The notes beneath the pieces were generated by a model. That model saw nothing but the letters and a program-made list of their open reading frames with translations, was not told where the DNA came from and searched no databases. Source: RGEC01 sp964475595 (GTDB lineage: Bacteria > Bacteroidota > Bacteroidia > NS11-12g > UBA955). Taken from it: DNA of 64,000 nucleotides. Shown piece after piece: positions 59,915 through 64,000 of this stretch. Within the stretch, counting starts at the first letter, position 1. Each line of letters begins with the position of its first letter. The translations under genes were made by a program, and so were the position numbers. The stretch is taken from NCBI GenBank assembly GCA_964475595.1, contig CAYYXG010000009.1, positions 27,145-91,144 on the forward strand, written 5' to 3'.

Positions 59915-60133
59915 ATGATTATGAGGGAGGCAAAAGTCCAGCAGGTCCGCAATGAGCTATATAGGCATCTTGTTTATGTGTTAATCTGTGTTTTAATCAT
60001 GTTTTCAGGGTTTATTAACGCTGAAGATTATCGATCCCCTGCGTTTTGGCTCACAGAGTGCATTTTGGCCATTTTATCCATCCATCTAAGTATGCATATT
60101 GTGGCGGTAATTCTGCATCTAAGAAAACGATGA
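59915..60133 (+). CDS. Small two-helix membrane protein, unknown
   Basis: 72 aa from the ATG at 59915 (MIMREAKVQQVRNELYRHLV). Two hydrophobic helices (VLICVLIMFSGFI and LTECILAILSIHLSMHIVAV) flank a short polar loop, with a basic tail LRKR. It loosely resembles 2TM-domain proteins, but I would not assign it. A GAATTTTG element 8 nt upstream favours this start over a GTG at 59894. Confidence 0.55.
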   Translation: MIMREAKVQQVRNELYRHLVYVLICVLIMFSGFINAEDYRSPAFWLTECILAILSIHLSMHIVAVILHLRKR

Positions 60134-60179
60134 TTCTATTTTGTTCGGGCCAAATTCTTTACATTTATTGAAATATAAC

Positions 60180-60187
60180 TATTTTTG
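60180..60187 (+). promoter_or_regulatory. -7 element TATTTTTG of plsY
   Basis: Exact TAnnTTTG followed by CAGTTC, 19 nt before the plsY ATG at 60207. It likely drives plsY-clpS-scoA-rdgB-queA. Confidence 0.6.
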
Positions 60188-60206
60188 CAGTTCAACACTA
60201 TACACC

Positions 60207-60857
60207 ATGGCAATAGAATTACAGATACTTTTATTTGCATTTTTGGCTTATCTGCTGGGTTCAATTCCCAGCGCTGTGTGGGTGGGTGAAGCTTTTTTCG
60301 GCATCGATGTCCGAGATCATGGCAGTGGTAATGCTGGTGCAACCAATACCTTTAGGGTGTTGGGTAAAAAAGCCGGTGCCGGAGTGTTGTCGATGGATGT
60401 TATTAAAGGTTTTACGGCGGCCTGTTTGGTGAATTTTCTTCCGGAAATAAATCCCGTAATCAATAAAACCTGGTTTGTAAATGTTCAATTGATGTTTGGA
60501 CTGAGTGCCGTGCTTGGTCATTTGTTTCCTGTTTTTGCCGGATTTAAAGGGGGTAAAGGCATCGCAACATTATTCGGAATGCTGATAGCTATTCACTGGC
60601 TCACTGCCTTGATTTGTCTAATTATGTTCATTTGCATGTTGCTATTAACAAGATTTGTAAGTCTAAGCAGTATTACAGCCGCCTTGATGTTTCCTATATC
60701 TTTGGTTTGGATATTTAAAAGACATGAACCATTGTTTATTGCATTTGGAATAGGCGCAGCAATTTTGGTTATTCTTACTCACCGAAAAAATATTCACCGT
60801 CTTATAAACGGCAGTGAAAGTAAGGCGCGTATTTTGAAACGACATTATCAACAGTAA
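60207..60857 (+). CDS. plsY: Glycerol-3-phosphate acyltransferase PlsY
   Basis: 216 aa from the ATG at 60207; a longer frame starts inside the promoter. A membrane protein with three conserved loops: GSIPSAVWVG, GSGNAGATNTFRVLGKK, and GFKGGKGIATLFGM. It uses acyl-phosphate to make lysophosphatidic acid, the first step of phospholipid synthesis. It leads a tightly packed run of genes; clpS is 4 nt away. Confidence 0.95.
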   Translation: MAIELQILLFAFLAYLLGSIPSAVWVGEAFFGIDVRDHGSGNAGATNTFRVLGKKAGAGVLSMDVIKGFTAACLVNFLPEINPVINKTWFVNVQLMFGLSAVLGHLFPVFAGFKGGKGIATLFGMLIAIHWLTALICLIMFICMLLLTRFVSLSSITAALMFPISLVWIFKRHEPLFIAFGIGAAILVILTHRKNIHRLINGSESKARILKRHYQQ

Positions 60858-60861
60858 AATT

Positions 60862-61149
60862 ATGGTGTTCATTGATGGGAAACCATTCGAGCTTCCTGAA
60901 ACAGACCAAGAAGTATTGACCGATAAAAGTTGGGCGGTTGTCTTGTACAATGATGATGTGAATACGTTTGATTGGGTTATTGATTGCCTGGTACAATATT
61001 GCGGCCATAATGAAATTCAGGCAGAACAATGTGCCTGGTTTGTGCACCATAAAGGAAAATATCCCGTAAAGCATGGAGCACTCGAGGATCTAATTCCTGT
61101 TTGTTCGGCCTTGTGTGAACAGGGTCTGTCTGCTAAACTGGAACAATAA
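60862..61149 (+). CDS. clpS: ATP-dependent Clp protease adaptor ClpS
   Basis: 95 aa. WAVVLYNDDVNTFDWVIDCL is the N-degron-binding signature, and the helix QAEQCAWFVHHKGKYPVKHG carries the conserved pocket residues. It delivers N-degron proteins to ClpA-type unfoldases. It is 1 nt from the CoA-transferase gene. Confidence 0.93.
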   Translation: MVFIDGKPFELPETDQEVLTDKSWAVVLYNDDVNTFDWVIDCLVQYCGHNEIQAEQCAWFVHHKGKYPVKHGALEDLIPVCSALCEQGLSAKLEQ

Positions 61150-61150
61150 T

Positions 61151-61849
61151 ATGAATAAAGTAGTTACTAATGCGGCGGAAGCCATTTACGATATTTGCGA
61201 CGGTGACGTCTTAATGCTGGGAGGATTTGGCCTTTGTGGAATCCCTGAAAATTGCATTGCAGCGCTCGTCTCAAAAGGGATAAAAGACCTAACCTGTATT
61301 TCTAACAATGCGGGAGTAGATGATTTTGGAATCGGCCTCCTGCTCAATAACCGACAGGTAAAAAAAATGATTAGCTCTTATGTGGGTGAAAACGAAGAGT
61401 TTGAGAGACAATTGCTATCAGGTGAACTGGAAGTAGAATTAATACCGCAGGGGACGCTGGCGGAACGCTGTCGTGCAGCGGGTGCAGGCATCCCAGCGTT
61501 TTACACACCTGCAGGAGTGGGGACCGAAGTGGCTGAAGGTAAAGAGATTAGAATGTTTAATGGGAAATCTTACCTTATGGAACTAGCATTTGATGCAGAT
61601 TTTGCCATTGTCAAAGCTTGGAAAGGCGATACACATGGTAATTTAATTTACAAAGAAACAGCTCGCAACTTTAACCCTATGATGGCAGCAGCCGGTAAAA
61701 TTACCATTGCTGAAGTTGAAGAATTAGTGCCAGCAGGAGAACTTGATCCCAACCAAATTCACACCCCGGGCATTTTTGTACACCGAATTTTTCAGGGTGT
61801 AAATTACGAAAAACGCATTGAGCAAAGAACCGTTAGAGCTCGCAAATGA
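61151..61849 (+). CDS. scoA: 3-oxoacid CoA-transferase subunit A
   Basis: 232 aa from the ATG at 61151 (MNKVVTNAAEAIYDICDGDV). Family blocks: LMLGGFGLCGIPENCIAAL, LTCISNNAGVDDFGIGLLLN, PQGTLAERCRAAGAGIPAFY and GVGTEVAEGKEIRMFNGKSY. It activates acetoacetate with succinyl-CoA together with subunit B, which carries the catalytic Glu. That B gene normally follows directly, but here rdgB overlaps the end by 4 bp instead. Nothing in the sequence suggests a lost B gene, so B must be encoded elsewhere. Confidence 0.93.
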   Translation: MNKVVTNAAEAIYDICDGDVLMLGGFGLCGIPENCIAALVSKGIKDLTCISNNAGVDDFGIGLLLNNRQVKKMISSYVGENEEFERQLLSGELEVELIPQGTLAERCRAAGAGIPAFYTPAGVGTEVAEGKEIRMFNGKSYLMELAFDADFAIVKAWKGDTHGNLIYKETARNFNPMMAAAGKITIAEVEELVPAGELDPNQIHTPGIFVHRIFQGVNYEKRIEQRTVRARK

Positions 61850-62433
61850 AACCTTCATGGGTATTTGCATCCAACAATCAGCACAAGTTGGAGGAAGTGC
61901 GTCAAATTCTGGGAACACAAATTGAGATTCTGTCTCTCAGTGATATAGGGTGTCAGGTCAATCCTGAGGAAACCGGTTTGACTTTTGCCCAAAATGCTTT
62001 AATCAAATGCAAGGCGGTTGCAGAATTTACAAGTTTTCCTGTATTAGCAGACGATTCAGGGCTATGTGTTGCTGCGCTAGATAGTCGACCAGGGGTACAC
62101 AGTGCTCGATTTGCCGGTGATGAAGCAACCGATAGCGATAATCTTTTTAAATTGCTGGAAGAAATGAACGGAAAAACAGACAGAAGAGCACATTTTACAG
62201 CTTGCATCTGCCTGTACAGCGCCAATACGCAACCGTTGTTTTTTGAAGGTGAAGTTCATGGCATAATCACCGGCGAGCCGAAGGGAGGCATGGGGTTTGG
62301 TTATGATCCTGTTTTTATCCCCGATGGATACAATTTGACATTTGCAGAGTTAGGGGCAGCCGTAAAAAACACACTGAGTCACCGAAAGCTGGCCTTAAAC
62401 AAACTTTTAACCTCCGGTGTTTTGAGTATATGA
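61846..62433 (+). CDS. rdgB: XTP/dITP diphosphatase (RdgB/Ham1)
   Basis: 195 aa. WVFASNNQHKLEEVRQILGT, the catalytic FPVLADDSGLCVAALDSRPG with the Asp-Asp pair, GMGFGYDPVFIPDGYNLTFA and LSHRKLALNKLL. It cleanses the nucleotide pool of hypoxanthine and xanthine triphosphates. Linked by ATGA overlaps to scoA before it and queA after it. Confidence 0.96.
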   Translation: MKPSWVFASNNQHKLEEVRQILGTQIEILSLSDIGCQVNPEETGLTFAQNALIKCKAVAEFTSFPVLADDSGLCVAALDSRPGVHSARFAGDEATDSDNLFKLLEEMNGKTDRRAHFTACICLYSANTQPLFFEGEVHGIITGEPKGGMGFGYDPVFIPDGYNLTFAELGAAVKNTLSHRKLALNKLLTSGVLSI

Positions 62434-63608
62434 CCTACATTCCTCCATTCCCTTTTCATGCTTTACAATATCATCTGCCTGATGGATGTATTGCAGAACA
62501 TCCATTACCGGAAAGAGACCAATCAAAACTGCTGTATTACCAAAGTGGAAATATCAAAGATTTTCACTTTTACAATATATCTGAATTAATTCCATCGGGA
62601 AGTTTGCTGGTTGGTAACAATACTAAGGTTATTCCCGCACGGATTATTTTTCCAAAAGAAGATGGTGCAGCTATTGAGTTGTTTTTATTAACTCCTATGT
62701 CCGCTGATTGGTCGGTTTGGCAGGTCATGGTAGGTAACAGAAGAAAATTTAAAGAGGGGCATCAACTCACAGTTACAAGTAGCAGCAATCCTAATATCCA
62801 CTTGACCGCATCCTGGCACTTGCGAGAGAAAGATATTGTTAAACTGAAAGTTAACCAACCCATGTCTATCCCCGAAGCACTGGAAATTTTCGGACAAGTT
62901 CCACTACCGCCCTATATAAAACGGAAAATGACAGAGGAAGACCGAGAAAGGTATCAGACCATTTTTGCCGAGGTTTCCGGTGCGGTGGCTGCCCCCACTG
63001 CTTCACTGCACTTTACTGAGAGGGTTTTGAAAAACCTGAATTCTGCAGGAATAAAGCGCAGTTATCTTACGCTTCATGTGGGTGCAGGAACATTCAAACC
63101 GGTCAAGGCCGAATTGGCTTCGGAGCATGAAATGCATAAAGAGCAGTTTTTCATTACCACAGGTTTGTTAAACGAAATTATGGCACACCTCAGCGACGGC
63201 TCTTTAATCATCGCATCAGGAACTACCAGTATGCGTGTATTGGAAAGTCTTCATTATATAGGTGCAAGGATTTTATTGGGGATGGACAATCCTTCAGAAA
63301 TTGCCGCTGATGTGGGGTTTGATCCCTCTTACAAAGGAATTGACAAGATGTCGGCTATGGCAGAACTTCAGCGCTATGTGCAAACGGCGGGTGGCACATT
63401 AGGTGGGAAAACATCAATTTTTATATTACCGGGATTTGAATTCAAGGTTTGTGGCGGCTTAATTACCAACTTTCATCAGCCGGGCTCAACATTAATGGCA
63501 TTGGTCTCAGCTTTTATTTCGGAAGATTGGAGGCGGATTTATGACCATGCACTGGGTTCAGAATATCGATTTTTAAGTTACGGCGATGCTTCTTTGTTAA
63601 TACGATAA
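62430..63608 (+). CDS. queA: S-adenosylmethionine:tRNA ribosyltransferase-isomerase
   Basis: 392 aa. It transfers the ribosyl part of SAM to preQ1-tRNA, giving epoxyqueuosine. Recognisable blocks: LLVGNNTKVIPARIIFPKED, GQVPLPPYIKRKMTEEDRER, YLTLHVGAGTFKPVKAE and the C-terminal ITNFHQPGSTLMALVSAFI. It is longer than the ~345-aa E. coli enzyme and resembles the longer QueA-like branch, so a divergent activity is possible. It overlaps rdgB by 4 bp. The rRNA leader starts right after. Confidence 0.9.
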   Translation: MTYIPPFPFHALQYHLPDGCIAEHPLPERDQSKLLYYQSGNIKDFHFYNISELIPSGSLLVGNNTKVIPARIIFPKEDGAAIELFLLTPMSADWSVWQVMVGNRRKFKEGHQLTVTSSSNPNIHLTASWHLREKDIVKLKVNQPMSIPEALEIFGQVPLPPYIKRKMTEEDRERYQTIFAEVSGAVAAPTASLHFTERVLKNLNSAGIKRSYLTLHVGAGTFKPVKAELASEHEMHKEQFFITTGLLNEIMAHLSDGSLIIASGTTSMRVLESLHYIGARILLGMDNPSEIAADVGFDPSYKGIDKMSAMAELQRYVQTAGGTLGGKTSIFILPGFEFKVCGGLITNFHQPGSTLMALVSAFISEDWRRIYDHALGSEYRFLSYGDASLLIR

Positions 63609-63687
63609 GTTGGAGAGTGTGAAATTTATTGGGTTTGGTGGTATTCCCCGGTTTTTTAAAAGAAAATGAAAAAAAAGTACAATATGG

Positions 63688-63717
63688 TTGAAAGTATGAA
63701 AATTCTTCTTACCTTTG
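63688..63717 (+). promoter_or_regulatory. rRNA promoter P1
   Basis: TTGA (63688-63691), 18-nt spacer, TACCTTTG (63710-63717), then CACCCCGTTC. The same layout as P2, 95 bp upstream of it. Confidence 0.85.
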
Positions 63718-63782
63718 CACCCCGTTCTGGAACAAAAGACTACATTGAGTGGCGATAGTTCAAAAAATATTTTAAATTTCTC

Positions 63783-63812
63783 TTGACTTTTAAAATATTT
63801 ATCGTACCTTTG
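63783..63812 (+). promoter_or_regulatory. rRNA promoter P2
   Basis: TTGA (63783-63786), 18-nt spacer, TACCTTTG (63805-63812), then CAGCCCCGTTCGGG. Spacer length and -7 element equal those of P1. It gives a leader of roughly 125 nt before 16S. Confidence 0.85.
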
Positions 63813-63869
63813 CAGCCCCGTTCGGGAAAACAAAACAGAAATAAATTGACCTAGTGTCATATTTATAAA

Positions 63870-63918
63870 GTTCTTTGAAAGATTGGTAAGGAATAGCGAG
63901 TCGCCCAAATACTTTGGG
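63870..63918 (+). promoter_or_regulatory. rRNA leader: boxA-like motif and hairpin
   Basis: GTTCTTTGA at 63870-63878 resembles the boxA antitermination signal. A perfect CCCAAA-TAC-TTTGGG hairpin (63904-63918) follows and may belong to the 16S processing stem. The rest of 63609-63687 is AT-rich with nothing further that I can name. Confidence 0.5.
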
Positions 63919-63944
63919 AAAGTCGGGAATCAAACATCTTTTAC

Positions 63945-64000
<56 letters not shown>

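Overview
The window looks like a chromosomal segment of a Bacteroidota bacterium, probably from the Chitinophagia/Sphingobacteriia/Saprospiria side; I cannot fix the genus. The evidence is: (i) -7 promoter elements of the form TAnnTTTG, often only 4-10 nt before the start codon, with almost no Shine-Dalgarno sequences; (ii) the type IX secretion gene porQ next to cmk; (iii) an S46 dipeptidyl-peptidase, a TonB receptor and DUF1573 proteins; (iv) the fused str-S10-spc-alpha ribosomal cluster with zinc-free L36 and an L17 with a long acidic tail; (v) a 16S rRNA 5' end of Bacteroidota type (GATGAACGCTAGCGGCAGGC).

Layout. 1-5.2 kb: an outer-membrane-type protein, tRNA-His, then a compact glycan unit (GT4 glycosyltransferase, asparagine-synthase-like amidotransferase, flippase). 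5.2-6.8 kb: a phosphopantetheinyl transferase and a WD40 protein, divergent, with start codons that overlap in one CATG. 6.8-10 kb: a conspicuously AT-rich three-gene block (lipoprotein, secreted beta-rich protein, LamG lipoprotein), the best candidate for an undescribed surface system. 10-14.9 kb: cvfB-like, dcd, a RAYT (REP-associated tyrosine transposase) with a long palindrome inside its reading frame, glyS and pgk. 14.9-15.65 kb: a gene-free repeat island with GACCCC-N3-GGGGTC palindromes and an 86-bp direct repeat. 15.6-36.3 kb: housekeeping and envelope genes (corA, polyprenol-phosphate GT2, gmhB-like HAD, M23 peptidase, ribF, porQ, cmk, tpiA, a 1516-aa secreted protein, truA, thiolase, a small membrane protein and TonB receptor, yebC, a double-DUF1573 protein, an LTA-synthase-like enzyme).

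36.3-53.4 kb: an unbroken co-directional translation cluster from rpsL to rplQ, with an internal promoter before infA and a strong terminator at the end. tuf, map and adk, which other bacteria often keep here, are absent. 53.4-57.4 kb: trxA and rhodanese, an S46 peptidase, and terC. 57.4-63.6 kb: carA, eno, a small membrane protein, plsY, clpS, an orphan CoA-transferase subunit A, rdgB and queA. The window ends with a tandem-promoter rRNA leader and the first bases of 16S rRNA.

Connections: the promoters of rRNA, tRNA-His, the str operon and the infA operon share the extended sequence TTTGCwGCCC, which suggests coordinated control of translation genes. pgk, tpiA and eno supply glycolysis from three separate loci. 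porQ, the S46 peptidase, the TonB receptor and the lipoproteins point to a protein- and polymer-degrading, surface-active lifestyle. I found no CRISPR array, prophage or complete insertion sequence.
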